Shown in pieces: positions 42,452 to 56,231 of a DNA stretch of 64,000 bases. The stretch lies in assembly GCA_947095535.1 (NCBI GenBank), contig OX352774.1:29652496-29716495 (forward strand), in the 5' to 3' direction. Position 1 is the stretch's first letter. Each line of letters starts with the position of its first letter. Under the pieces are notes generated by a model that was not told the DNA's origin, made no database searches, and worked only from the letters and a program-made list of their open reading frames with translations. Made by a program: the position numbers and the translations under genes. This stretch comes from Poecilobothrus nobilitatus. Its lineage: Eukaryota; Arthropoda; Insecta; Diptera; Dolichopodidae.

Positions 42452-42628
42452 GTTCTTTTTTTTTTTTGTGCATTTTTCGGCCACATAAATGTGAACAGGA
42501 AATATTACACAGCCTTTCCTTTTCAGGCGTGGCTGTAAATATCGTAAAGGGGAATAACTCTTACGACACGTATGGAATTCGAACAGAGTATTTTATACAC
42601 TCTTACCCACTATGCCATCGAGGCCCTT
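42452..42628 (-). mobile_element. tRNA-derived SINE, second family, copy 3
   Basis: It shares the body of the copies at 27.5 and 33.9 kb (plus-strand landmarks GGCCACATAAATGTGAACAG, GCCTTTCCTTTTCAGGCG, CTCTTACGACACGTATGG) in the same minus orientation, with the T run at 42455-42467 as its tail. The head GGCCTCGATGGCATAGTGGG is recognisable but shortened in the anticodon region. TTCACTT at 42442-42448 and 42631-42637 may be the target duplication. Confidence 0.78.
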
Positions 42629-43084
42629 AATTCACTTATTTTGAAACTTGACTTCACTTTTGAACCACTTTTTTTGACGTTTCTTCTATACATGTTTTTT
42701 GCATTTTTAGATGTTATTAAATATGGTAAAACTTAAAAACTTTTCTGAAGTTTTTCTTTTTAAAGTAAAAATCTTTTATTGTGATCAGTTATAAAAAGTA
42801 AAGATAGTCAAAATTTTAAAAAATAAAAAATAATTTTCAAATAAATATATAGGTCGAAATTCTCTAATTTTTCCATTCCATTTTTTAAACGCTACAAAAT
42901 AAATGTACAAACAAATTATTTATTTATTTATTTTGGTGCCCTCACCACATACAATTCCATGAAGAAATAAATCAACTTTGCCATTTCAGGTGTAAATGCA
43001 GTACAAGTATTAAAATATAATTACATATATTATTTATTTTGTTTATATATACATATTATGTTATTTATTATATTTTATACAATA

Positions 43085-43219
43085 TTTTGATCGGACCGGA
43101 CTTTAAATCTGAGACCTTTTGTTTGAAAAACCGACGACTAACGGACAAATTAGTCGGACTAATTCGGACTAATTTGTCCGTTAGTCGTCGATCACCAGCT
43201 TTTAATAACCAGATCAAAA
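43085..43219. mobile_element. Palindromic element with 24-bp perfect arms
   Basis: Perfect inverted arms lie at 43132-43155 and 43167-43190 (CGACGACTAACGG then ACAAATTAGTC) around an 11-nt loop. Outer 8-bp inverted repeats TTTTGATC lie at 43085-43092 and 43212-43219. The arms are CpG-rich relative to the surroundings. The nested structure suggests a small fold-back transposon, probably young because the arms have no mismatch. No target duplication is obvious. Confidence 0.65.
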
Positions 43220-44602
43220 AAGTAAATAAATATTTTTATTATACATACATAATTATATTCAATACAATTAACTTGATTAGCAATTATTTTAAATATTATA
43301 TAAATTTTAAAATATATGAATATTAAATTTAATTATTAAATACACTGACCAACATTTTTTATATCTATCCAATTCAATGATCAAAAATATCAAATCCATT
43401 TTTATTTTTTTTTTTTCTATTTTGTAAAAAAATTGTAATTTTATAATATTAAAAATTTTGATGACATCAAATGCCGGATGGTTCACAGTATCACAGTATC
43501 ATACATAATAAACAGATAATAGCTGCTATTTTAAATGAAACAGAATTAACATTTAAATTAGTAATTAAAAAAAATTATGGTATATGCTATGGTATATTTC
43601 TGTTTGAAGAAGCAATTAAATTATTTTAAAATTTCCTTATAGCTACTCGTAATTTTATAAATGAAAAATTCATATTATTTTGCACAAAAAAAAAAAAAAA
43701 ATTAAATAAAATAAAATATTGCACGTAATCTATTACAAAAAACAAAATAATTTTTGTAATTTAATTAAGAAATGTTGAATAATAGTTTTTTTTTATTCAA
43801 AAAAAAAAAATTATAATAAAAATATTAAATATTAATGAAATTTAATTTTTAAATTTAATACTTTATTTATTCAATCACACTTTCTTTTTTATTTGAAATA
43901 CATACATATGTATGGATATATATACATATCATATATATGCATACATTTTTTTATGAGTTATCAAAATAAATTTAAAAAAAAATTTAATGCGCATACTAAC
44001 AACTAATTATTTTTAATATATGTATTTTAATAATTAAAAAAAAAATAAAAAAATAAAAGAAATTAATTATTTTAGACTTTCTTATTTCTATTTTAAATAT
44101 TTAATTTAAATAAAAAAAAAATAATGTTTTTGCAATATGCATGGCTTACTTTTTAGAAATTCTAACCCAAATAGATTAGAATAGGAAATAAAAATAGGGA
44201 AAGTAAAATAATGTATATATTTACTTTATTTTAATAATATTAAAAGAATTTTATATTGAATGCATTCTGTCTTTTTACAGGAAATTGCATTTAATATTCC
44301 CAATTAATTAATTATACTTATGTATATACAATTAAGTCAAAATAAATAACAAGTTAATTTAATTAGTTTTATAAGATTTTAGTTTAATTATTATTAATAA
44401 TATATACATACAAGCATATTTTTCTTATTTAAAAACAAATACTAAATAGTTTAAATATAATTGAATATAATATTTTAAGAAGAGATGAGAAACATCACGT
44501 AGCCATAGCAAATGTCAATATAAATAAAACAAAACTTAACTGTATCCACCATAGAACCGAACGCAATAAAATATTTGTTTTTTTGTTTTTAATAGGGCTA
44601 AT

Positions 44603-44668
44603 AACCACTATTAGCTTTCTATAAATAATTAATTTACAATTAATATTGATAGACAGCTAATAGTGGTT
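44603..44668. repeat. 66-nt hairpin with 20-bp arms
   Basis: Arms 44603-44622 (AACCACTATTAGCTTTCTAT) and 44649-44668 are complementary with one mismatch. The intervening 26 nt are themselves partly complementary (AATAATTAATT/AATTAATATT), so the whole unit could fold into one long stem. The size and shape are like a pre-miRNA, but a fold-back transposon relic would look the same. The seed does not recall a known miRNA. Confidence 0.7.
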
Positions 44669-45109
44669 GGTACGCGCACGTAGTCCTTAAAGCTTTTTTA
44701 CAAAAAACAAAAATGCTCAGTCAAACTCAAAAAAAAGCAATAAAAATAAAATGTATAGCAATAAACATATAATTATATAATGTACTTATATTAAATATGT
44801 ATGGATCTGTATAGCTACATTAAATATTTGTACATTTTATATATTACCTATTTTTTTTGTAAATTTCACGAACAAAATTATAAAATTGAAAAAAAAAAAA
44901 GTTTTCCCAATAAAATAAATTTCGTATATTAGTAAAAAATACGTCTTAGAAAAAAATCGTGTGAAAATAAGGACGAACTTAAAAGTTGTTCTATCAAAAA
45001 TTTGTTGGTATTTTACTTGTGTAACAACTTTCCCTTAATAACTTTTTTCATAATTTTTTTCTATTTTAAAATATTTGTAAAAAAAAATATAAAAATGGCT
45101 CTAGTAAAG

Positions 45110-45350
45110 TAGCACTTGGAGCTGACTGATTTCTATCTACAGCTTTTCAATTTATGAGATTTAGGTACGACAAAAACCTTAATTAGGTATATGAAATTTT
45201 ATCAAATTTTGTTCAGCCTTGTTTACACGGCGTGCGCACAAACAGGCAGACACCATTCTAAAAACACTTAATTTCAGATTTTTACGTCCCAACAAATTAC
45301 ATTGCAACATATGCAAAAATCTAAGATTCGAAATTTTAGTGGTATTACAA
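45110..45350 (-). repeat. Possible copy of a dispersed repeat
   Basis: On the minus strand this patch contains GTGTCTGCCTGTTTGTGCGC followed by GTGTAAACAAGG and, further on, CAGTCAGCTCC. The GTCTGCCTGT signature also occurs at 52148 on the plus strand. The composition is richer than the surrounding A/T DNA. No ORF. Relationship to the 52 and 59.9 kb copies is tentative. Confidence 0.35.
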
Positions 45351-48300
45351 TACCTTTCTTACACATTACATTATGCGATCGATAAAAATAAATAATTTAA
45401 AGCTATATATTATTGTCTTAATTAATAATTATCACAACATAAAACACATTATAAAGTGTCAGTATACAGTATAAAACGATATTTTTAACACCTGCAAAAT
45501 AAATTAAAAGTGAAACTAAAAATCATTTTATTATTTATTAAAATCTAAATTTATCTCTTCTTTAAATTTTAAGAAAAAAATTTAAATTCATGTCATTTAC
45601 ATATATACATATTATGTACCTATTATTAACGATTACAAAAATTTAAAATTTAATCTACAAAATTAATAAATAATAATTATAATTATAAGCATCTCAAAAA
45701 CTTAAGATATTTGTTAACTTACTCAAATATAAATACAGATATATATGTATATATATAAATGCATATGTATACCTATATTTAGCCTATCCTTAATTTGTCG
45801 TTTTGAAATTAATAATTAACATCTGAATTCGAATTTAACAATCTGAAGTCGCTATTTAGAAACTGACAATTTATTTTTTAATTAGTACATACTACCAGAA
45901 ATATAAATAAGCAAGGAAGAATATTTGTGCAGCTGAATTCAAAATTTTGTAAGTGATCGCACACATCCCAAAAATAAAAACTAAATTGCCTTCCCTCAAT
46001 TCTTCAAGATTAGAAAATAAAAAATTTGCTTTTTATGTACCTACTTACCATTTTTAGAGAAATGTATATGTATATGTTTTTCTTAGTGAGATCCATAAGA
46101 AAGAAGTGTTACAATTACAGAGTTCTCACCGATTAGTTTATAAAAAGCTTAATATTATAAAATAAGTTATCATCTAAATTATCATTTCTTGTGGATATTT
46201 CAAATCAAGTATAAAATATTTTGTAGAATATACTGTATAGGAAGACTGAGTTATCTCTCAGTTCAAAAAACGATTTCAAAAGGAATTTTTAAATATAAAA
46301 AAAAATATACAATATCGATTATCAGTGCAATATTCAAGATCGTTGAATTAAAAGTGGCATTGTATTAAAAACACATATATATGTAAATTTTTTGACACTT
46401 TATTTAAATCTAAAATACCACATATTACCTAGTTCTAAGAAAATAATAGAAAATATATCTAAAATTAAAAATCATTCTCAAATTCTATATAGGTAATATT
46501 TTTAATTTTATCATAAAAAAAAAAAAATTCCATTCTGAATTTACGATATTAGTATATACATATGTATGTAAACTATGTATGGATATCCATACATACGCAA
46601 AAATGTAATTACTATGTAAATTAAAATAAACAAATTAAAATTTGCAAAAAATACCGAAAAAAAATTATGTTTTAATAAAAAATATTATTTGTTATATTCT
46701 TTTATAATCTGTATATAATTAAGTGTTTTATTTTTATTTATTTTTTTTCTATTTATTTACTTTAAATGTGAATACCATTAGCCTTCGTATACATTTAAAA
46801 CTACTAAAAAAATCTAAACAACTTTATTTTAAGGTGTTTTTCTTGTACAATATAATAATATTTTATGTATATACGATATATGTATGTACATGTACGATAA
46901 TTTATGTATTGTGGTAGTATAAACATATTAAACGCTATTATTTTAAAATCATTGTGATTCATGTAATTTATATTATATACATTGATTGTACTATATATAA
47001 TAATATATATGTATTTATATATTTTTAAAATTACAAAATATGTAAGCACATAATATATGTATATATACAATGTAGGTAAAATTATGTATTTAGAAATAAT
47101 ATTATTATGTATGTTTATATAGTTTCAACCTTCATTGTGAATAACATTATTTTGTCAATAAGTTAAAAATAAAAATAATCTTTGTAAACTATAAGATATG
47201 ATTTGAATTTTTTTTTTTTAATTTATGCTTTATAGAAAATTTGGATTTTGAATTATTATCAGTTATATTGTGCCAATTGATCACACACCTTTTGACCATT
47301 AAAAAAAAAATAGATAAAAATTTTTAAATTTATATTTTAACCCATTAAATAACGAGAAAAAAATTTTCTTCTATGAATTTCCTTTTTAAACTGTATTTAA
47401 TTGAAAATTACCTAACTAATGACCTTGAAATGCGTTTGTTAAAATTTTAAATAATGATAAATGTTAGTCATTTCGATTAAGGATGCCATAATAAAACGTT
47501 TTTCTTTTTATTAAAATCATTATAATTTAATGGTTTAATGATTTATTTTGTTGATCACGTGTTATTGCAAATTGAAATAAATATTAAAAAAAAAAAATTT
47601 TTTAACTCAAGTTTTGCAAAAGTAAAATTAAAATTTACATTTTATATTTTGCATTTTTAAATGTTTTGCGAAAAATCTATAAAGATTGGCAGTAGTAAAT
47701 AAATAAAAAAAAAATAAAAAAATTTCAATATTAATCTTTTTTTAAATTACTAAAAATACTTGTAGCAATGTCGTAGTATAGTACACCTGGTAGTATTGTA
47801 GTATTTATATACTATATGATATATCATTTTTAAATATTTATAGATATCAAAAGAAATAGGCTATAGTTGTAAATTTATTGTATGATATAAATAAAAGAAA
47901 ATTTGTCAGAGTAAAAATGTTTAATCACTTTGATAACAAAAAAAAAAAGAAAAATAGATATTTTTAATTTGAAAAAAATAAAAAAAAAACTAACAAAAAC
48001 AACATCTCAATAATATGTACTTACCTCACATAATATATTTTTAATTAAACTGAATCATTTACCTTTTCTAGATATAGAATTTATCATAACAGTTCAAACA
48101 ATCACAGTTATTTATAAAATTAGGACAGGTTTTCCTTTTTTTTTGTTTTTAAATAGACAAAATTAAAAATTCTAACTAAAAATAAGTAGTATACCTAATG
48201 GAATTTAAGAATTATTTATTAACTACATATGCATATATATATATATATATATATCTATTATTGACTATTAGAAAATTAAGGATTCTTTTGGTATGATGAC

Positions 48301-51300
48301 TATATAGTGGTTGATCATCAATCGAAAATATAGTACCCCATAGTAGCTGTATATATATATATGTTGAGCTACATAATATGCACATAGCATTCATTTTCTT
48401 TGGCAAAAAAATTAATTACAAAAATAGAACAAAAATCAATTCATTTGAATGAATATAGATTTTTGTCGATATATTCTTAATGACAAAGAAAAACCGTGGG
48501 AAAAAACATTTTTTATACACATACATATATATATAGCTATATATATATATTATATAATATTTAATTATATCATATTAATTTTTTAGCATCATGTTTTTTT
48601 TTTTTTTTGGAATAAATAAATTAATTAAAACAAAACAATTCGATTTAAAAAGCTTAATTTCGATGAATCGATTTGTTTTATTTTATGTTTTATTTTTTCT
48701 GTTTTAATTAGAAATTAAATAAGGAATGTGTTTTTTGAGGGTAAGCAGAGCTCTATCAAACATGAAAACAATTCTGATTTAAAAAATAATAAAAAATTAA
48801 TTAAATAAATTTCATATTAAATGCAATTGAAGTTATAAATTTTGTTTCTTAAAAAATATTAAAATGCAAAATTTTAACGATCAAAATATTTAAAATGTTT
48901 TCTTTTATTTAAAAAAGTCGACATTTCAAATATTATGTATTATATTTTTTCCTTTTATAAAAAAAAAAAAATTTATTTATATAAACTTGAATTCCCATAA
49001 ATGGTAAGATTAGTTTCTATAGTTTCAAGATCAAAAAATTGTATATTTGCAATGCCAACTAAAATAAAAAAAAAAAAAAATTGCTTACGTAACTTGAAAA
49101 GACATTTTTGGATTTCATTTTTCAAACTTCTTTTTTTTTTTTTTGTTATTTTTTTTTTTTTTTTTTAATATTTGATTTACAGATGATTTTTTTCAATAAT
49201 AAAGTTCAATTTGATTGAACTGAAATTTGTATTTAATAAAAATAATTTTGTCGGATTTAAATATATGGCACCGCAAAGAATATAAAAAGTATTACATATA
49301 AATAGTTCCTTAATTTCCATAACATTTTGAGTTTTAAGATATTATACTGAGTAATAAATACAATGTAATGTATCAGTATGTAAGTAAATTTAACTGCTCA
49401 GAATCACGGTTAATTTTTGGAGCGGCAACTTTGTTATTTAAATTCTATTTTAGATATACATATATACTCGTACATATTATGTATATGTTATATGTATAAG
49501 CAATAATTTGCAAGAATTTAAAAAATTTTGACATATTATCGGGGACAAACTGACTTAATAAATTAATCGACATATTATTATGTGTGTATATCTATATGTA
49601 TATCTATTGTATATTATATAATAATGTAATATGATTCCAGTTTTTAATATGCTATTAAAATTTTTTATTTTAATTACAATATTTTTAACTAATATGTACA
49701 TACATACATATATGATTTTTGAGATGCCTCGACTATTGCCAAATAAAGATTTCGATATTCTGAAATAGTTAATCATTGGTTATAACTTATAACTTATAGG
49801 TATAATAAAAAATAAAAGACATATATCTAATATAGGTACATATATTATAATATATATGACTGAAAATCATTTATTGCAATGAAATACATATTATATATAG
49901 GTATATGTATATAGTATATACATATAGTTTGATTGATAAAATTCCAGTTGTTTCATTACACAATAAAATATGTAGTGGGTAGATTATTAAAAAAAAAAAA
50001 AAAAAAAAATGATTGGAATAACTAATGGCGGAGTGGTTGATGATTCTTCTAAAATTATAAAAGCAATTTTAATAATATATGAATATTAAATCAACATATT
50101 AAAATTTTATTCATTATTGAAAATATAAATATCTAGTTTTTTTTTTTTTATTTATTAGATTGCATTCTTTTTAGAAGATTATAATTTTTGCTAATTAATT
50201 CTATCCGGTTTTATAAAATAAAAAATGAATAAACTGAAAAAGAAGAACGAAATAAAAGAAAGAACTTTTTTATTTTTTTAAAATCACACGTTTTTTTATT
50301 ATCTTAATTTAATTTATAATATCACACTAAGAGCTTAGGATCAATATTTTTCTTTGTCAATTTTTTAATCTTTAATCTTTGCACTAACAGTTTTATTCAC
50401 AGATGTTGTTTTTCTTTTTCTGCAAAAAAAAAATGGTATTGCAATGATATAAAGTACACGTTTTTATATATACATACATATATATACATACATAATAATA
50501 TATACATACATACATATATATACTTACTTACCTTACATAATTGATTAAAAAAAATTTAGAAGAATAAAATTAGAAAACTTAGTTTATAAGTTATATACTT
50601 AGTATCTACATATTATATACCAGAAATCAGAATGATATGTTATGATTCTACAAATTTTTTATTTACTATAAACAAAAAAGAAAAAAAGAAAAAAAATTCA
50701 ATATTCAAGTTATTAGCAACAATACAGTGAATAGATATTACAAGTCGAATATCAACGGGCAGAATAAAGAAACTTAATTGCGAATACATTTATTCTCAGC
50801 AGGTGGATTATATTATTAATATGCAAAATAATATGACAAATAAAAAAAAAAAAAATAATAATAATATATGGATTAGAATACAAATGAAGATCAGTTATAA
50901 TATTTAAAAACAATAAAGTAATTTAAATTTTTTTCCATGGTATATAATTTGTATACAGTATGTACCACACCTTAGATATAATACAAAAATAATACCAATA
51001 TCCTAATAAGGTTTATTTTATAATTAATTGTTTAAATTTCAAAAAAAACAACAATATTAAAAAAATTTTCAAAAAATTTTTAAATTTTTGAAAAATTTTT
51101 TAATCAGAAATTTTGCAAAAGAAAACAATATTTTGTTTAAAAAATCAAATTGTTTATCTTTCTTAAATTTTTTTTTTTTTTGCCTTTTTAACTTTATGAC
51201 AAAATTGTGGTATGAAAGGCTAAAATGTTGTTTACAAATAATAATAATAAAAAAATGAAAAAAAAAAAAAACAAAAACAAAATAAAACTACGATTAAGAA

Positions 51301-52079
51301 GAAATTCGTGACTATATAACCATAAAATTGAATGAAATAAACATGACTTCATCAAAAAAAAAATATATAAAATTAGTTCAGTCGGCTTTACATATGTACA
51401 TATTTATTAGACGACAGAGATAAACTAAACGAAATCATATTCTTTATTTTTTTTTTCCGATTTTTAATTTTTTTGTTATTTTTGTTTTTTTTTTTTGTTT
51501 TTATTATAAACTAAATTTGGTTTTAATTCTCTTATTCTAAAAGGTAAAAAAAATGAACCGACATTGTTATGGTTTCAAAAAAAACCCCTAAAAACAAACA
51601 GAAAAAACAAAAGAAAAATTAAAATCACCTTTAAATATCCTTTGACTGCCAGTCTCAATCAATATGCAATCAACTCGTGATTTGTTAAAAACTTCATCAT
51701 TTAAATGTTTTTAAGTTTTCAAAACATGTTTTTAAAACAAATACATACCTATTTACCACAGAATTAAATGATCGTTAATAAATATCTACATATATAATAT
51801 TATATATATATTATGGTACATAAATTTATAAACAATAGAATTAAACGTCAACCAAAATTTGATGATTCTTAGAATTTTAAAATATTAATAATCAGAAATT
51901 ATTAAATGTAGCTAAATACGAACGTTCGATATTTTCTTAAGCGTTGAATAAATTTTGAAATTTTTTTTTTTTTTAACGATTTTTAACGATTTATCTAAAA
52001 GTTATGATTAGCTAAAATCAATATTAACTTGTTTTTTGTTTGTCCTGTAATTAAAACAATATATTTAATTTTTTTGAAA
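45351..52079. other. Non-coding A/T-rich stretch
   Basis: No gene seen. Homopolymers and TA/CATA microsatellites occur throughout (for example 48234-48253 and 50465-50525). Apparent ORFs are low-complexity Y, I, F and K strings. Confidence 0.55.
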
Positions 52080-52950
52080 TACTTTTGTAGCATATTTCCA
52101 AAAACAAAATTGAAATTCATGTTTGACTTATTGTTCGTACCTCTTTTCGTCTGCCTGTCCGTTCGTTCGCATGTTTGTTTGTTTACAAAATTTCTTAAGA
52201 TAGAGCAATTAAATTTTAATCATCGATAGGTTTCATAAAAAAATTAATGTTGTGAAACAACTGTTATGTTCAGCTCCTTTCATTACGAAGTTGGAAAAAG
52301 TTCGAAAAATCTTTATTTTGAAATGTGCATATCTTAGATTTATGCTTAACAATTTTTTGATCTGAAAACGACAAATGGTAGAACATTTATTTAGGTTTAT
52401 AGATATTATACATGTAATTTAGTAGTTAAATTCCGTTATGTGAAGACAAAATTTTGCAAATTTTTTTATTTTTGCATATCACCCGGCGCGCTTTTTGTTA
52501 GAACCTTGAAATTAATTTTGTAAAAAGAAAGATCATTTAGATTCATTTTAAGCAAGAGCTTAAAATAAAATTATCTCAGAAAATTATTTTGTACCATCCT
52601 TGAGGTATTAGAGATTAAAAATTGAAAATTTCATATTTTTAAACACCTATAAAGAGTGTGCTTGCACAAATTTTTTCAAAGTATAAAATTGAAAAAATTA
52701 AAACCTCAATATGATGTTTTGACATGTGTTAACAATTCTTTTTAATTATGTAGATTGTAGAGTTTATTGAAAAAAATTGATTTTTTACAAATTCGTATAA
52801 GTATTTATAATATTCTAAGAAAAATGATCAATTTTCATGCAAGTCACAATATTCTAAACTGTTTTATTTTTTTTTTGGGAAATGTGCGCTTATGAAAACC
52901 TTTAGTTTTACATACTCTCTTGTTTCATATATTAAATTTCATCTAATTAA
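52080..52950 (+). repeat. Dispersed repeat, copy 1
   Basis: This non-coding stretch shares ordered landmarks with 59890-60920. A GTCTGCCTGTCCGTTCGTTC head corresponds to GTCCATCCGTTCGTTTG there. TTGGAAAAAGTTC comes before a CATATCTTAG-like segment, and GTCACAATATTCTAAACTG lies near the far end. The copies are strongly diverged and neither encodes a protein. The family was not recognised. Confidence 0.55.
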
Positions 52951-55887
52951 ACTATATTTTGCAATAATGTTCCGCAGATAGTTTTTTACAACATTTCATA
53001 TACTGCTTCAACTATTTTAAAATATGAATCCTAGTTCATAATGTATGTACATATAAGTTTTAGTATTTTAGTTACATAATAATATATGTATACTTATGCT
53101 GAAAAAAAAAAATAATTGTTAAAAGATCACTTTTTTATATCTATACTAAAATTGTTCTAAGAGTATAATAAATTTTTCATTACGTTTCTGACACTGTAAA
53201 TACCGTACAACTTAATTTTTTATATGAACATATCATAACATAATGCTGGGTATTTCCAATTTTGTCAAAATAAGTTAAGTTTCATTAACAATATTATCTG
53301 AAAAATTTGGATAGTCTAACGCAACAGATATACGTTAAGCTTTCATACAACTGCGAAATTTATAACCTCATATATTGCAATTTATGAAACTATAATCATT
53401 TCAGATTTTGTAATACATTATCAAGTTTTATAGCAATAACTTTTATAAAATTTGGTTGGTTTGGTGCAATATAACTTCAAGTATCTGTTGTACAATTTAA
53501 ATTTATATAAATATACATACATATATCGGTACTTTAAATCAGATTATTTTTGAAAAATTTCAAATATCTGAAAATTTCATGTGAGTGTCTTAGAGTTTGC
53601 ACATATTCAACTCTACACTCCTTCTCGTTATTAATAATTAAAACACAGAATTATGAACAAAATTTAATTTGTTCAGGTTACTGCCCTGAGACTTGAGCCT
53701 TTTTAAGAATATTTTAAAATATTGATTGTTATTTTTAAATATTTTTTTTTTTGGTAACAAAAATGTTTTTTTTTTTTTTTAAATAAGACAAAAATGTCAA
53801 GAATATAATTTAGAAGTTTTATAAACTAATATTTGTAATTTGTAAACAAAGGAAAATTATTATAGAGTATAATATCAAATATGAATGTTTATGTAGATTT
53901 ATCTGCTGATCAAATATTGATCTTCTTAGTTTAGTCATTTAATTTTGTTTCTTTTTGTGCTTCTAAATATTAAAATTGAAATGAAGGTAATTAAAATAAA
54001 TTTTTTAAAGATTTTGTTTCGATTCAAATAAAAATTACCGTACGTAATGATGATTTAAAATAATATATACGAAATAAACTTAAATTGAAATTCATGAGAT
54101 TAATAAATAATCAATTTTGGGATTTTAAATTAATTTTGTTTATGAATTCTTAAATATTAAAATTTCATTTAAAATTAACTTAAAAATTATATTTAACAAT
54201 TTTTTTTTAGTACTATTTATTTAATTTTTGATATTGATCAAATTAACTTAAGAATGATACATAAAATGAAAATTTAATTTAATTACAAATTATTGCAATA
54301 TACTATTATATATAAATATATATATATATATACATATATATATTAATATTTATAAAAATTTTTTATATGTATATAAATAATAACTTGAATGATCTTTAAA
54401 TTTTATATTTCAAAGCAGTTGTAATTTGTTTAAAAAAAAAAACTATGTTGATTTGTTTGTGGATTAAAAAAAAAAAAAGATACATTTTGAATACATTGTA
54501 TGTATTACAAACAATATATTCATTGTCACTGAACTCATCGTGAGTCATATTTAAAATCTAAGAATTGAATGGCATATATAATATATTTATAATACAGTCA
54601 TTCAGATTTTAACATGATCCCTTTTTTTTTTTTTTGTATGTTACACATAGAGATATTTAAGTACTTTGTGCATATACAATTAAATGAAGTAAGTTATTTT
54701 TATGCATATATCTTTAAGATACAAAAAAAAATATATATATATCGCAGTCTTTATTTATTTATTTTTTTTTTGATGTTCAAAATGAATTATGAAATTGTTC
54801 TTTTTCTTTTAAATTTTTTTTTTTCATTATTATGTTACAAAGCAAGATTTAATTTGCAAGACATTGAATTGAATTAAATGTAGGAAAAGGGGAAAATGTA
54901 TTAAGGAGCATTCCCTTTTTGGGAAACGAAATCCACAAAAAAAAAAACACAAAACAACAGTACCAATTATTATTAGAACTAATAATGTTTGTCTCTGATG
55001 TTAATGTAATATGATATATACATACATATAGATAAATATGAATTCTTCTTTGCATTTTTTCGTTATTAAAGTTATCAATTCGTTTCGATAGGTACCCTTT
55101 TAGTTAAAGAATATACCTTTTGCATATCGATAAGATAATAAAAATAATCTTAAGTTATACCAAATCCTTTTTACTTTGCTAAAAGATTTGTTTTTTTCCC
55201 AGAGTACATCAATTTTTATTAGGCATAAAACCCCCTTATTTTTTCATATTTTTTATAAATAACATTTTTGTTTTTTAAAAATTTACATTCAATTAACTAA
55301 AAACTACGAGTATATTAAAAATAAAACTAAAACAAATTCTTGTTCATTTTGATCCATTCCGGTCACACAGATTTATACCCATGCTTGAATATTGATTCAC
55401 TAAAACAAATAAGTTTATAAAATCAATCATTAAGATTTACTTATTTAATGCTACAAATACTATTCCAATATATGTACGTATAAGTGAAGTAATCGAATAA
55501 ATTATGGTATTTTACAAAATTACGCGCTCCACTGATAATCTATGTTCCAACATGTCAAGAGTATAAATTAGAAAAGACATGTTCTTTAAATTATTTGCCT
55601 CTCGAGCTAAAAATCAAATCACGTAAATAAATACAATTACTGATTCTACTTCCAGCATGTCAAGCTTGAGTCAAGATATAATATAGACGCATTGATTTTC
55701 ACTTATATATAGCCATTGATACTTTTAGAACTTAAACAATCCTACATTAATTTATTCAACAAAATTTTCCAACTAACATATCACATTGTAAATTAAAAAG
55801 AAAAAAAAAAGATTTAAAAATTTAATAAAATAATGATATAAACTTTATGAGTTTTATCTTATAAGTTATATTAATTTGTTGGGGGAC
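52951..55887. other. Non-coding A/T-rich stretch
   Basis: No gene seen. A motif resembling CATGTCAAGAGTATAAATTAGA recurs loosely near 53795, 55552 and 55655, hinting at an old short repeat. Otherwise the DNA is low-complexity. Confidence 0.5.
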
Positions 55888-56231
55888 CACAAAATCCTAT
55901 ATCTCAAAATCCAGTAACGCAAAATCCAGCAAATTTTCTGAAAATCTATAGTAACGTAAAATCCAGTTGACTCAAAATCGAGTAAGCACAAAATTTAACA
56001 ATATAAAATTCAGTAAACATAAAATCCAGAAAATTTAAGAAAATTCCAAATTACTTGTTTAGCAGGTGTTTGAGGGCGGTAGCCCCCACTATACTTTAAA
56101 TTCTTTTATGTTGAAATATGTCTGTAAAATGTAATAAAAAAAAACGAAATCATAACAAATAATTTTTACTGGATTTACAGGATTTTATATTGCTAGATTT
56201 TGTATTTACTGGATTTTTTGAGTTACGAGAT
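55888..56231. mobile_element. Fold-back element built from short subrepeats
   Basis: The left half carries several degenerate direct repeats of the type CAAAATCCAGTAA (55900-56035). The right half carries the same motif inverted (TTTACTGGATTT, 56165-56218). The ends match as TCTCAAAATCCAGTAACGC and, in reverse complement, GTAACTCAAAAAATCCAG. A unique GC-rich hairpin core (GGGCGGTAGCCCCC, 56074-56087) sits between. No ORF. This looks like a non-autonomous fold-back transposon. Confidence 0.6.

Noticed and set aside
43039..43326. 95-residue plus-strand ORF
   Set aside because: Its only non-A/T part is the 24-bp palindrome, so the apparent complexity comes from the fold-back element.
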